From JAKITW01 sp041598875 (GTDB taxonomy: Bacteria > Desulfobacterota > Desulfobulbia > Desulfobulbales > BM004), in NCBI GenBank assembly GCA_041598875.1, contig JBFHXP010000069.1, positions 1 to 13,663 of the forward strand: a stretch of 13,663 nt of DNA, read 5' to 3'. The notes under the pieces are model-generated. The model made no database searches. It was given only the letters and a program-made list of their open reading frames with translations, and was not told where the DNA came from. The translations under genes were made by a program, and so were the position numbers. How positions within the stretch are numbered: the first letter of the stretch is position 1; each line of letters opens with the position of its first letter. Shown one piece after another: positions 1 to 7,224 of this stretch.

Positions 1-404
1 ATATCCTGATCGGCACCGGAATAAACGTCAACAACACCGAATTTCCCCCCGAACTTCAGGAGACCGCGATCTCCCTGAAAGGCAGCCTTTCTGTCGAGGC
101 CGATACCACCATGCTGGCGGCCGGGTTGCTTGCGAAACTGGCCTGGAATATCGGCCTGCTTCATTTTGTTGAACAGCAACGGATGCACGGGGAGGACCAG
201 GATTCGGTTCATCCTCTTATCGGTCGTTGGCGGGAACTTACCGACATGACCGGCCGCCTGGTTCTTTTCGGCCATGATGTCCAGAAAAACCCCCTTTTTG
301 AAGCCAGGGTCATGGGCATCGCCGATGACGGCAGCCTTCTTCTCAAGCTCCCGGACGGTCATATCGTCTCCGAGGTCAGCGGCGAGCTGATCTATCTGGA
401 CTAG
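1..404 (+). CDS. birA: Biotin--[acetyl-CoA-carboxylase] ligase, C-terminal part (5' truncated by window edge)
   Basis: The reading frame is open from base 3 to a TAG at 402-404, giving 133 residues with no start in the window. The first residues contain GTGINVN, close to the GxGINVN strand near the end of the BirA/LplA-type catalytic domain. The last 50 or so residues (from about TGRLVLFG to VSGELIYLD) fit the small SH3-like C-terminal domain, with the usual GxLxL...VSGEL ending. The family attaches biotin to the lysine of biotin carboxyl carrier proteins through biotinyl-AMP. The ATG at 111 is internal and should not be taken as the start. The N-terminal HTH, if any, is outside the window, so whether this is a bifunctional repressor or a monofunctional ligase cannot be told. 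The gene converges on recO. Confidence 0.85.
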   Translation, partial: ILIGTGINVNNTEFPPELQETAISLKGSLSVEADTTMLAAGLLAKLAWNIGLLHFVEQQRMHGEDQDSVHPLIGRWRELTDMTGRLVLFGHDVQKNPLFEARVMGIADDGSLLLKLPDGHIVSEVSGELIYLD

Positions 405-433
405 TTTTCAGCCGGAATCTCCACCTTTTCAAT

Positions 434-472
434 AATTGTCTGTGTGCGGATTGAAAACGGCTGGATGTACCC
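434..472 (+). repeat. 39-bp intergenic repeat, copy 1
   Basis: This stretch lies between the convergent birA and recO genes and matches 2450-2488 at 33 of 39 positions without gaps by hand alignment. The invariant core is TTGAAAACGG (451-460), flanked by AATTGTCTGT (434-443) and GATGTA (464-469). The flanks can pair weakly (443-449 with 471-477, one G-T pair). It does not code for a recognisable peptide. Confidence 0.6.
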
Positions 473-520
473 GTACAAACACGGCAAACACGAAGAAAAT
501 AACCAGGCACCCCTTGGAGT

Positions 521-1273
521 CTACTCTGCCAGAGAGGTCAGCGCCCCCCAGGAGTGCACCTCCCGCTGAAGCAGATATTGACCGTATTGTCGAAATACGG
601 CCAGGGCCTCCCGCAGGGAGGATGGGGAGAACCTGAGCCGGGAAATCCTGTTCAGGGGCATTTCAATGGCTGTTTCCAGCAGCCTGACCGTGCCAAGGGA
701 GACAGGAACCGGGGATGCGCTTGATCCGCAACCACAACAGAGAATTCCGCCCCGCGAGGAGCTGAACCGGTAGGGGTTACCGCGTCCGTCATTCCTTCCA
801 CACTCGAGACAGCCGGTCAGATGGGGGCGGTACCCCATGATCGAAAAGAGTTTTCCCTGGAAGAGAATTGCCGCCCAGATTGGATTCATACCCTTATTGA
901 GGTGGTCGAGAAACCAGACCAGGAGGGGGAAGATCTCCTCATCCCCATCATTCTCACGGGTCCAGAGCAGGGTCAGTTCAATGATCAGGGTAGCTGAAAC
1001 ATAGCGGTCAAATTCCGTTCGCAGGGTGATAAAGGAATCAATCAGCTCGGCCTCGGAGACCTGGGCCAGTGTGCCCCGGAAACGGTCATCGTAGATAATT
1101 TCAAGAAGAGAGAACAGCTCGAGTTTATTGACAAATCGCCGCTTGCTGCGTTTTGCTCCCTTGGCGATGCCGGTAAATTTCCCCTGATGGGGGCAGAGAA
1201 AGGTGACGATCTTGTCGGATTCACCGTGGTCCCTGACGGCAAGGACCACGGCTGCGGTACGGTGTGGGGGCAT
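521..1273 (-). CDS. recO: DNA repair protein RecO
   Basis: This 250-residue protein matches RecO, which works with RecF and RecR to load RecA onto SSB-coated single-stranded DNA during gap repair. The N-terminal OB-fold (about residues 1-80) has the family pattern of an opening AAVVL strand, then DHGESDKIVTF and GKFTGIAKGAKRSK. A helical domain follows. A zinc-binding site is visible as CLEC (residues 155-158) with CCGC (179-182). The ATG (1273-1271) overlaps the TGA of the upstream rodZ-like gene by one base (TGATG), which suggests translational coupling. Length and start are normal for the family. Confidence 0.93.
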   Translation of the reverse strand: MPPHRTAAVVLAVRDHGESDKIVTFLCPHQGKFTGIAKGAKRSKRRFVNKLELFSLLEIIYDDRFRGTLAQVSEAELIDSFITLRTEFDRYVSATLIIELTLLWTRENDGDEEIFPLLVWFLDHLNKGMNPIWAAILFQGKLFSIMGYRPHLTGCLECGRNDGRGNPYRFSSSRGGILCCGCGSSASPVPVSLGTVRLLETAIEMPLNRISRLRFSPSSLREALAVFRQYGQYLLQREVHSWGALTSLAE

Positions 1274-2400
1274 CAGGGACGGGGGCCGGGAAAATCACGG
1301 GGAATGGAGAGGCGTCTGGTCTTGCCGGAAGGGCCGAGTTTTGGAAGATTCCATTTGTTGACAATCAGCTCCACGCCTCCGGCATTACCGAGATAAAGAT
1401 CGATCCTCTTATTGGCGGTCCAGACCCGGCGCGAGCCCTTGGAATAGATCCCATCGCGGGGAGGGTGATCGTCAATGGTAACCTCGAGCCAGGTATCCTC
1501 AATAAAATTAAGCTCGAGCACATAGGCCGGGGGAGATGTTTCAGCGGAGCCCGGTGAGTCCGGTGTTTTCGCGGCAGGAGATTCCACCCCTGGCAACACC
1601 GCCGTTGCCCGGTCCGGATCGGTTTTAGCCGGCTGCAAAGCGGGAGGGGAGTCTGGCGCGGGCGCGGCTGAGGGAACCGCAGCAGATGGCTGAGGTCCGG
1701 CTGGAGGCAGTTCAACCGATGGCGGCACGACCGCCGGGGAATCAGCCGCCGGAGATTGAGGGGCAGGAAGCGATACCCCTGCAGGGTCATCTGCCGCCTC
1801 ACCATCCCCGGGTACTGTGTCCTGGTCCAGAATCGCCGATTGGATATCGGATGCCTCGTTCTGCGGCGCCACCTGATCCACCGGGGCAGGTGCTTCGATA
1901 ACGCCCTGCCCCTGGGGCGGAGGGGATGGTGGCGGGCGATTTTTTCCGCCAAGGTAGAGGGCGATCATGATCACCAGCACAGCTGCCACGCCCCACCCTA
2001 TCCTGGACGGGGAAAGGGTGAATAGCGGCTCTCTGGCCTCTCTGCTTAATCTGAGAATATCCGGAATTGAATCCTGAGAGGAAAGATCCTCGTTTTCCGG
2101 CAATATCGGCCGTGGTGCGTAAGCCGCCAGGATCGCCGCGCTATCAAGGCCAAGATGGTCGGCATAGAGTTTTATAAACCCGCGAACAAAGACCTCGGCC
2201 GGCAGGCTGGCACGGTCGTTTTCCTCAATGGCCTTGAGAATCAGTGGCCGGACGCCGATAGCCGCCGTTATCTCGTCAAAGGTGATTCCCTGACGGATAC
2301 GCTCTTCGCGAAGCTGGGATCCGGCATCAATCCGGGAAGATGCCTCGACTGAGATCTCTTCAGAATCCAGATTGTTACGGGCGTGTTGTTTCTGGCTCAT
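1273..2400 (-). CDS. rodZ: RodZ-like membrane HTH protein (cytoskeleton/cell-shape)
   Basis: This 375-residue protein has the RodZ layout: an N-terminal helix-turn-helix (about residues 26-92, with QLREERIRQGITFDEI and a PAEVFVRGFIKLYADHLGL segment), one transmembrane helix (about 132-151), a long Pro/Ala/Ser-rich linker (about 155-290), and a C-terminal DUF4115-type beta domain (about 293-365, with EDTWLEV and LYLGNAGGVELIVN). In known systems RodZ links MreB to the cell-wall elongation machinery, with the HTH in the cytoplasm and the C-terminal domain in the periplasm. An AAGGA motif lies 11 bases before the ATG. The linker is low in complexity, so alignments across it will be unreliable. 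Assignment to the RodZ/YfgA family is firm; a strict RodZ function is inferred. Confidence 0.85.
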   Translation of the reverse strand: MSQKQHARNNLDSEEISVEASSRIDAGSQLREERIRQGITFDEITAAIGVRPLILKAIEENDRASLPAEVFVRGFIKLYADHLGLDSAAILAAYAPRPILPENEDLSSQDSIPDILRLSREAREPLFTLSPSRIGWGVAAVLVIMIALYLGGKNRPPPSPPPQGQGVIEAPAPVDQVAPQNEASDIQSAILDQDTVPGDGEAADDPAGVSLPAPQSPAADSPAVVPPSVELPPAGPQPSAAVPSAAPAPDSPPALQPAKTDPDRATAVLPGVESPAAKTPDSPGSAETSPPAYVLELNFIEDTWLEVTIDDHPPRDGIYSKGSRRVWTANKRIDLYLGNAGGVELIVNKWNLPKLGPSGKTRRLSIPRDFPGPRP

Positions 2401-2449
2401 GGTGTTTGCGGTCCTTACCGGGGTGGGGACACCCGCAGTGGAAAATCAA

Positions 2450-2488
2450 AATTGTCTGTTTCCGGGTTGAAAACGGTTAGATGTAGCC
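2450..2488 (+). repeat. 39-bp intergenic repeat, copy 2
   Basis: This copy lies between the SurA-like gene and the rodZ-like gene and matches 434-472 at 33 of 39 positions. Both copies keep TTGAAAACGG (here 2467-2476), AATTGTCTGT (2450-2459) and GATGTA (2480-2485). Two unrelated intergenic positions carrying the same sequence in the same orientation suggests a dispersed element, not chance. Confidence 0.6.
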
Positions 2489-2513
2489 ATCCGGAAAAAA
2501 CAGACTTTCCGGA
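2455..2513. promoter_or_regulatory. Pair of competing hairpins overlapping repeat copy 2
   Basis: TTTCCGG (2459-2465) can pair with CCGGAAA (2491-2497). TCTG (2455-2458) can extend this stem to CAGA (2501-2504) across a three-A bulge. Alternatively TCCGGAAA (2490-2497) pairs perfectly with TTTCCGGA (2506-2513) over an 8-base loop. The two structures share 2491-2497 and exclude one another. The site starts 11 bases beyond the stop of the SurA-like gene and ends 55 bases before the rodZ start. There is no T tract after the stem on the minus strand, so it is not a standard intrinsic terminator. Confidence 0.4.
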
Positions 2514-2523
2514 CGGACACTAA

Positions 2524-3519
2524 TTACAGCATTAATTTGACGTAGGACTGTTCCCGCAATCCGTCCAGCCACTTCTTGTACTGTCTTTCAATTTCCTGCT
2601 GGTACAGTATTTCACGGATTTCATTCTGTACTGATTCAAAGGGCACGACACCGCCGCTTTCAGTGGACAGGAGTTTGAAAAATTGATAGCCGGATGCGGT
2701 TTCCACAATGGGGCTGATCTCGCCAGGGGCAAGCGCGGTGATGGTTCTGCGCATGTAGACAGCCATCTCGTCTTCCTTGAAAAAGCCGATATCCCCACCC
2801 TCTACCGCAGACGGCAGGTCCGAGTGCTGCCGTGCAAGTTCACGGAAATTCCCGCCGGCCACCGCCTGTGCCCGGACTTCCTGGGCTCGTTTTTCTGCCT
2901 CGATTTTGGCCTCTTTCTTCTGCTCATCGCTTAAGGCGGCGAGCTTGGCGTCCTTGTCCCAGGAAAAACCCATCTGGAGAATATAGTATCCTGCTTCGTC
3001 CTTTTTCCTGGTATAGTTATTTTCATAATATTCCTTGGCTTTTTCATCGGTAATAACAATTTTTGACTGGACCTCGATCTCAACGAGCTTCCTTTTCATA
3101 AGCCGCTCCCGCACCGAATCACGGAACCCTGCCTCCGTTTTTCCCGAGGCAATAAGATCCTGGCGAAAGGCCTCTAAGGTAATCCGGTTGTTTTTCAGAA
3201 GCTGGTCAACGGTGGCGGTCACTTCCGCGTCAGAGACGCTGACTCCGAGTTCTGCCGCCTTCTGGGCTGAAATCCTTGTATTGACCAGAGAGGCAAGAAC
3301 TTCGGTTCGGGCCTTGTTCAGGGCCGCCTCAACCTCGCCGGGAGGGGCCTGGGCGATTATCTGCTGAAAAAAATCCTTGCCCTCGTTGTTCAGTTCAGAC
3401 AGGGTTATCGCCTCGTCGTTAACCACGGCAACGATCCGGTCAATGAGTTCTTGCGCCGAAGCAGGGTTCGGAGCCAGTACGGTCACGAGAAGAAAAAGGC
3501 AGGCAGGTACAAGTTTCAT
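2524..3519 (-). CDS. SurA-like periplasmic peptidyl-prolyl cis-trans isomerase
   Basis: The 331-residue protein begins with a Sec signal peptide (KLVPACLFLLVTVL, probable cleavage after ASA near residue 22). A SurA-type chaperone segment follows (LIDRIVAVVNDEAITLSEL), then one parvulin/rotamase domain at about residues 177-286, with FRELARQHSDLPSAVEGGDIGFF and LAPGEISPIVETASGYQFFKL. The family helps outer-membrane proteins fold in the periplasm. E. coli SurA has two parvulin domains; this protein has one, as do many related proteins. The start is taken as the ATG at 3519; a TTG one codon upstream (3522) sits 9 bases from an AAGGA motif and is also possible. It lies upstream of the rodZ-like gene on the same strand. 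Confidence 0.87.
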   Translation of the reverse strand: MKLVPACLFLLVTVLAPNPASAQELIDRIVAVVNDEAITLSELNNEGKDFFQQIIAQAPPGEVEAALNKARTEVLASLVNTRISAQKAAELGVSVSDAEVTATVDQLLKNNRITLEAFRQDLIASGKTEAGFRDSVRERLMKRKLVEIEVQSKIVITDEKAKEYYENNYTRKKDEAGYYILQMGFSWDKDAKLAALSDEQKKEAKIEAEKRAQEVRAQAVAGGNFRELARQHSDLPSAVEGGDIGFFKEDEMAVYMRRTITALAPGEISPIVETASGYQFFKLLSTESGGVVPFESVQNEIREILYQQEIERQYKKWLDGLREQSYVKLML

Positions 3520-3609
3520 CAAGGTCGTTTTTCCTTATCATTTACAGTATTCAGTGAACATATCCATATAAAACGGCGGCCGAGTACCGCTTCTGCGAAA
3601 ATACTTCAT

Positions 3610-4770
3610 TTACCCCGATATCTCAACAGTTTTACCGGAATCATCCGGTGTACGTCTTTTTAGCACGCGATAGAGCAGAACGCAGATCACCCCGAGGGCC
3701 GCGCCGCCAAAATCGACCATCCAGTCCGTAAGCTGCGGGGTTCTTCCCCGGATAAAAATCTGGAGAAACTCGGTAACTGCGGCAAAAAGAGCAAGGTCAA
3801 CGAGAAGCAGGTCAACGCGCATTCCGGAAAAGGCAAAGGCGAAAACAGCCACCAGGACAAAGAAAATAAAATGACCGGCCAGAGAGAGTTCGACCATTTT
3901 TTTCTTCAGGGAGGCGTTCTTTGCGGCCGGGGCGGCGGGCCGGTTTGTCTCGGCCGGTCCCTGTTCGGACGGTTCGTGGGGTTCAAGGGCCTGTTGGATG
4001 GCAACCACCGCGCCCTGCTGCCACTGCACCTGTTTTATTCCCGGGGAAAGCGCGCCGATCAGAACCGCAAGAATCGCTCCTGTCAAGAGAATTCCCATGA
4101 TAACCGGTCGTTTCTGGCGAACAAACGAGACGATCAGCCAGAAGAGATAGACGCTCCACAGGCCGATAAAGAGGGTGTCAAGAATTCCTGCCAGGGGTTT
4201 GAGTTTGACCTCGCGCAGGCTTATCTTCTCGAGCCACATGGTGCCGGTTGCGCGGGGAAGCTGACCTTGAACCTGCAAGGTCGCGGCGTTTTGCGGCACG
4301 GAAAAAACCTGCGAATAGCCCCGCCATGCCTGGCTTCCTGTGAGAAGCGCCGCGTGGTGCGGGCCGGGTAGCCATTGACCCGTCTTGTCGTAACTGCCTA
4401 AAATAAGGCGGGCTCGATGCCAGTCGCGCCTCCCCTTTTTTATCTCGCGGGTTTTAATATTTGCCTGGAGGCGCACTTTTTCCAGTTTGCCGGAAAGGGT
4501 GATCTGCTGTTTGACAACAACCCATTTCCGGTTGTCTTCGGAATGGAGGCGGACCATTCCGGAACCATCGCCGGCAAGATCTCCCGGCAGAACCTCGGCG
4601 CCAGTGCCTAAGTGCCAGTGGTCGATCCCCTGCGCCCTGAAATCGCCATTAACAAGGAGTTCGGGGCCAACATCGAGGTATGGGTCGAAAAGCAGTGCAT
4701 AGAGCACTGTACACAGTGCCAGGAGGGCAAAGGCGTGGAATCGGTAAAAGCAGGAATCGTCCAGAGTCAC
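3610..4770 (-). CDS. VanZ-like membrane protein fused to an N-terminal carbohydrate-binding-like domain
   Basis: This 386-residue protein starts at GTG (4770), with GAGGGG about 10 bases upstream and no nearby in-frame ATG. Residues 12-28 form a membrane anchor. Residues about 36-188 look like a beta-sandwich of the CBM/lectin kind, opening with ELLVNGDFRAQGIDHW and closing with MWLEKISLREV. Further hydrophobic segments lie at about 195-216 and 223-243, and an Ala/Pro-rich linker at about 265-290. The C-terminal part (about 295-370) is VanZ-like: a conserved-type His in SLAGHFIFF (residue 300), then EFLQIFIRGRTPQLTDWMVD and FGGAALG. VanZ itself gives low-level teicoplanin resistance, but most VanZ-like proteins have no known function and resistance should not be assumed. 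The sugar-binding role is inferred from fold-like pattern only. Confidence 0.72.
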   Translation of the reverse strand: MTLDDSCFYRFHAFALLALCTVLYALLFDPYLDVGPELLVNGDFRAQGIDHWHLGTGAEVLPGDLAGDGSGMVRLHSEDNRKWVVVKQQITLSGKLEKVRLQANIKTREIKKGRRDWHRARLILGSYDKTGQWLPGPHHAALLTGSQAWRGYSQVFSVPQNAATLQVQGQLPRATGTMWLEKISLREVKLKPLAGILDTLFIGLWSVYLFWLIVSFVRQKRPVIMGILLTGAILAVLIGALSPGIKQVQWQQGAVVAIQQALEPHEPSEQGPAETNRPAAPAAKNASLKKKMVELSLAGHFIFFVLVAVFAFAFSGMRVDLLLVDLALFAAVTEFLQIFIRGRTPQLTDWMVDFGGAALGVICVLLYRVLKRRTPDDSGKTVEISG

Positions 4771-4846
4771 GGATGATAAACCCCTCGAATAAGATCACTT
4801 CCCTGCGGGTGTCTGCAGTGAATTTTTTTTCTCGCCAGGTGGGTCA

Positions 4847-5449
4847 TTATCCACGGCCGGTGCCCCGCCAGCTTTTTTCTTCGCCCTTGAGGAGTCGGCC
4901 GATGTTTTCCCAGTGCCTGAGAACAATGAGGATGGCGAAAAATACCGCCAGAAAAACCACAGGGGGAGGGCTGCCCAGCATCCATGCCATTGCCGGCATC
5001 AATGACGCGGCGCAGATGGAGCCCAATGAGACATACCCGGAAAAGGCCACCACGGCAACAAAGATCACCACAGCACCACCCACCGCCGCAGGGGCGAGGG
5101 CGAGAAAAACTCCAAGCGCGGTTGCCACCCCCTTGCCACCCTTGAATCGGAGGTACACTGGAAAGAGGTGACCGAGAAAGGCGCTGCCGCCGCAGAGCGC
5201 GGCCCATATATCCCGGGCCGGAAGGTCCCGCAGGAGCAAGCCGGCGACCACCACCGGAACCGCTCCCTTGCCGGCATCGGCCAAAAGGGTGAGAATCCCG
5301 AGTTTTCTGCCGAGTAATCGGTTGACATTTGTGGCGCCGATATTCCCACTGCCCTGGGCACGGATATCCACTCCCACTGTCCGGGCAAAAAGAAGGCCAA
5401 AGGGAACGGATCCAAGCAGATATGAAAGAATACAAAGCAGATAGGGCAT
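4847..5449 (-). CDS. plsY: Acyl-phosphate:glycerol-3-phosphate acyltransferase PlsY
   Basis: This 200-residue integral membrane protein carries out the first acylation in phospholipid synthesis, moving an acyl group from acyl-phosphate to glycerol-3-phosphate. All three PlsY signatures are present: GSGNIGATNV (residues 33-42), GHLFPVYLRFKGGKGVAT (93-110) and the C-terminal LRHWENIGRLLKGEE (177-191). The start at ATG 5449 gives the normal N-terminus, MPYLLCILSYLLGSVPFG. The frame stays open far upstream (to 5914), but that extension overlaps the neighbouring gene and is not family-like. No strong Shine-Dalgarno is visible. It lies 70 bases downstream of the YkgJ-like gene and 76 bases upstream of the VanZ-like gene. 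Confidence 0.95.
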   Translation of the reverse strand: MPYLLCILSYLLGSVPFGLLFARTVGVDIRAQGSGNIGATNVNRLLGRKLGILTLLADAGKGAVPVVVAGLLLRDLPARDIWAALCGGSAFLGHLFPVYLRFKGGKGVATALGVFLALAPAAVGGAVVIFVAVVAFSGYVSLGSICAASLMPAMAWMLGSPPPVVFLAVFFAILIVLRHWENIGRLLKGEEKSWRGTGRG

Positions 5450-5519
5450 TGGGTTGACCACGATTAAGGTTTCATTTCCGCCTTTTTGACGGATGGCTTT
5501 TATGGCGGGGAGGGAAGAT

Positions 5520-6422
5520 TTATACCTTGTTTTCCATAAAGACCGGTTCAAGGCCGCATCGGACAGCGTATGCGCTGATTTCCCTTCGCAGTTCCCGGAC
5601 ATGGGGACAGTCCCAGACCGCAAGGATCTTGTTGCGAAGAATGTAGAGAGGGTTTTGCTTTTCGCTTTCCTCCGCCTCTTCAATAATATAGGAAAAAATC
5701 TGAGGTTTTCGGCAGACCGCGGGCCGTTGCGGGTAAATCCGGCACAGGCCTGATTCCGGATCAAGCCGGGGACAGGACGCACCCCTGGGAAGAATGAGGC
5801 TCCACCCCTTTTTCCAGTGATAGAGGGCCGGTCCGGTCCGGTAAAAGGGATTCCCGGCGCGGGTAAGCGGCGGCTCGTCATTGGCCCCCATCGAACGGGA
5901 CTGGTCGTTGTCAACCCGGTCGAGCGGGAAACCCGGCAGTTCGCTTTCCGCCAGCGGGATCTCGAAAAATTCCCGCACAGCCCTGCCGTCAGGTCGATCT
6001 TCGGGGCCGGTGCAGCAGAGGGTGCACCGGCTGGGGGTACACAGTTTGCTGTTTATGGTCTCAAGCTCCTGATTCAAGACCTGGTGGCGAACCCACGCCT
6101 CCACAGTTTTGATTGGATTGAGAGGGGTCTTGTCCGGGGTGACGATCCGCGGGATTTCAGCGAGCCGGGCCGGTTTTTTCAGTGCCTCGAAATACCGCAG
6201 GGAAGGGAGCATTGAGCCGAGAAGTTCATCGGGTTTCCTGTAGGTCAGGCCGTCTATATAGACAGGCTTTTTGAGATGATCCAGCAGGGAGGGAAAGGTC
6301 TTGAACGGGCCGGAAAGATAGAGGAATTGTGCTATCCCAACCAAGGGCAAGGCCGGCCGGCCGAGGAGTTTGACACCGATGCGCCGACACTCTTGCATCT
6401 GCGTAGAGTCTTCTGTTAGCAT
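5520..6422 (-). CDS. YkgJ-type cysteine-cluster protein
   Basis: This 300-residue protein (from ATG 6422, with AGGA 10 bases upstream) belongs to the broad YkgJ/CxxCxxCC group thought to bind a zinc or iron-sulfur centre. The cluster is visible as CTPSRCTLCC (Cys at about residues 128, 133, 136 and 137), then ASCPRL (217), LCRIYPQRPAVCRKP (227 and 237), and a later WDCP. The motif 'CxIYxxRPxxCR' is the hallmark of the group. The N-terminal 120 residues have no recognised domain. The frame continues to 6593, but that extension is atypical and runs into the intergenic promoter region, so the shorter start is preferred. Biochemical role is unknown. Confidence 0.78.
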   Translation of the reverse strand: MLTEDSTQMQECRRIGVKLLGRPALPLVGIAQFLYLSGPFKTFPSLLDHLKKPVYIDGLTYRKPDELLGSMLPSLRYFEALKKPARLAEIPRIVTPDKTPLNPIKTVEAWVRHQVLNQELETINSKLCTPSRCTLCCTGPEDRPDGRAVREFFEIPLAESELPGFPLDRVDNDQSRSMGANDEPPLTRAGNPFYRTGPALYHWKKGWSLILPRGASCPRLDPESGLCRIYPQRPAVCRKPQIFSYIIEEAEESEKQNPLYILRNKILAVWDCPHVRELRREISAYAVRCGLEPVFMENKV

Positions 6423-6605
6423 GGGGCTGGTTTCCTGAGGATGAATTTCATCGTTTGTGCCTGGGCGGCATCGCACCTGCTTCGGTCCGGCGAGAAAAAC
6501 GAACAGATCCGTTTCAGGTGGTTCGAACTTACACAAAAACCTTTTTTTTGACAATCTGTCGGCCGAAAAAGATGCATCAGGCCTTTTCTTCAAAGTTCCG
6601 TGGCA

Positions 6606-6634
6606 TTTTCAGGCAAATAGACTTATTTTATACT
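6606..6634 (+). promoter_or_regulatory. Candidate sigma-70-type promoter for the def operon
   Basis: TATACT (6629-6634) matches five of six bases of the -10 consensus. TTTTCA (6606-6611) matches four of six of the -35 box, with a 17-base spacer. It sits 56 bases before the def start in a 268-bp region between divergent operons. An alternative TTGACA at 6548-6553 has no good -10 box at the right distance. On the minus strand, TTGTCA (complement of 6548-6553) could be a -35 for the YkgJ-like gene, with a poor TAAGTT -10 after 17 bases. Confidence 0.35.
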
Positions 6635-6690
6635 GAAGCATTCGTAAACCCGGTTGTACCCCCTGACCATACTATTGCTGAAAAATTCCA

Positions 6691-7224
6691 ATGGCTATCA
6701 GAAAAATACGTAAATATCCCGATCCGATCCTTCGCCAGAAAACAGAACCGGTAACTGAATTCAATAATGAGTTGAAAGAGCTGGTCGCCGACATGGCGGA
6801 AACCATGTACGATGCCCCCGGAGTGGGCCTTGCCGCCAATCAGATCGGGGTCTGTTGCAAGGTGCTGCTGGTGGATACCACTGAAGACAGGGAGCACGGG
6901 GCCAGGCGGGAATATATGGCGCTGGTCAATCCGGAAATTGTTGCCTGCGAGGGAAGCCAGGTCGATGAAGAGGGCTGTCTCAGCGTGGTTGACCTCACAG
7001 CCAAGGTCAAGCGCTATCGCACCATAACCATCCGGGCCCAGGATATTGAGGGAAACCCGGTGGAGTTTACGGCGGAAGATTTTTTCGCCCGGGTGATCCA
7101 GCACGAGGTTGACCATCTCAACTGCATTCTTTTCATCGACCACCTCAGCCCGTTGAAACGTGCCTTGTACAAGAAAAAACGCAAAAAACAGCTTGAAGAG
7201 GAACATGCGGAAAATGAAGGATAA
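6691..7224 (+). CDS. def: Peptide deformylase
   Basis: This 177-residue enzyme removes the formyl group from the N-terminal methionine of new proteins. The three signature motifs are in place: GVGLAANQIG (residues 44-53), EEGCLSV (93-99) and QHEVDHL (137-143), giving metal ligands Cys96, His138 and His142 with Glu139 as the catalytic acid/base. The usual PG after CLSV is replaced by VD, which varies in the family. A lysine-rich tail (KKKRKKQ) follows the fold. No clear Shine-Dalgarno precedes the ATG. It is the first gene of the plus-strand operon and overlaps fmt by 11 bases, so the two formyl-methionine enzymes are probably co-translated. Confidence 0.96.
   Translation: MAIRKIRKYPDPILRQKTEPVTEFNNELKELVADMAETMYDAPGVGLAANQIGVCCKVLLVDTTEDREHGARREYMALVNPEIVACEGSQVDEEGCLSVVDLTAKVKRYRTITIRAQDIEGNPVEFTAEDFFARVIQHEVDHLNCILFIDHLSPLKRALYKKKRKKQLEEEHAENEG

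Noticed and set aside
5450..5914. N-terminal extension of the PlsY frame
   Set aside because: The extension overlaps the YkgJ-like gene, lacks hydrophobic segments and is absent from the family; the PlsY N-terminus begins at 5449.
6520..6528. GGTTCGAAC resembling a tRNA T-loop
   Set aside because: No acceptor, D or anticodon stems can be drawn around it; it is an isolated palindromic match.
6423..6593. N-terminal extension of the YkgJ-like frame to 6593
   Set aside because: The ATG at 6422 has a suitable AGGA site, while the upstream codons cover promoter-like intergenic DNA and look non-coding.
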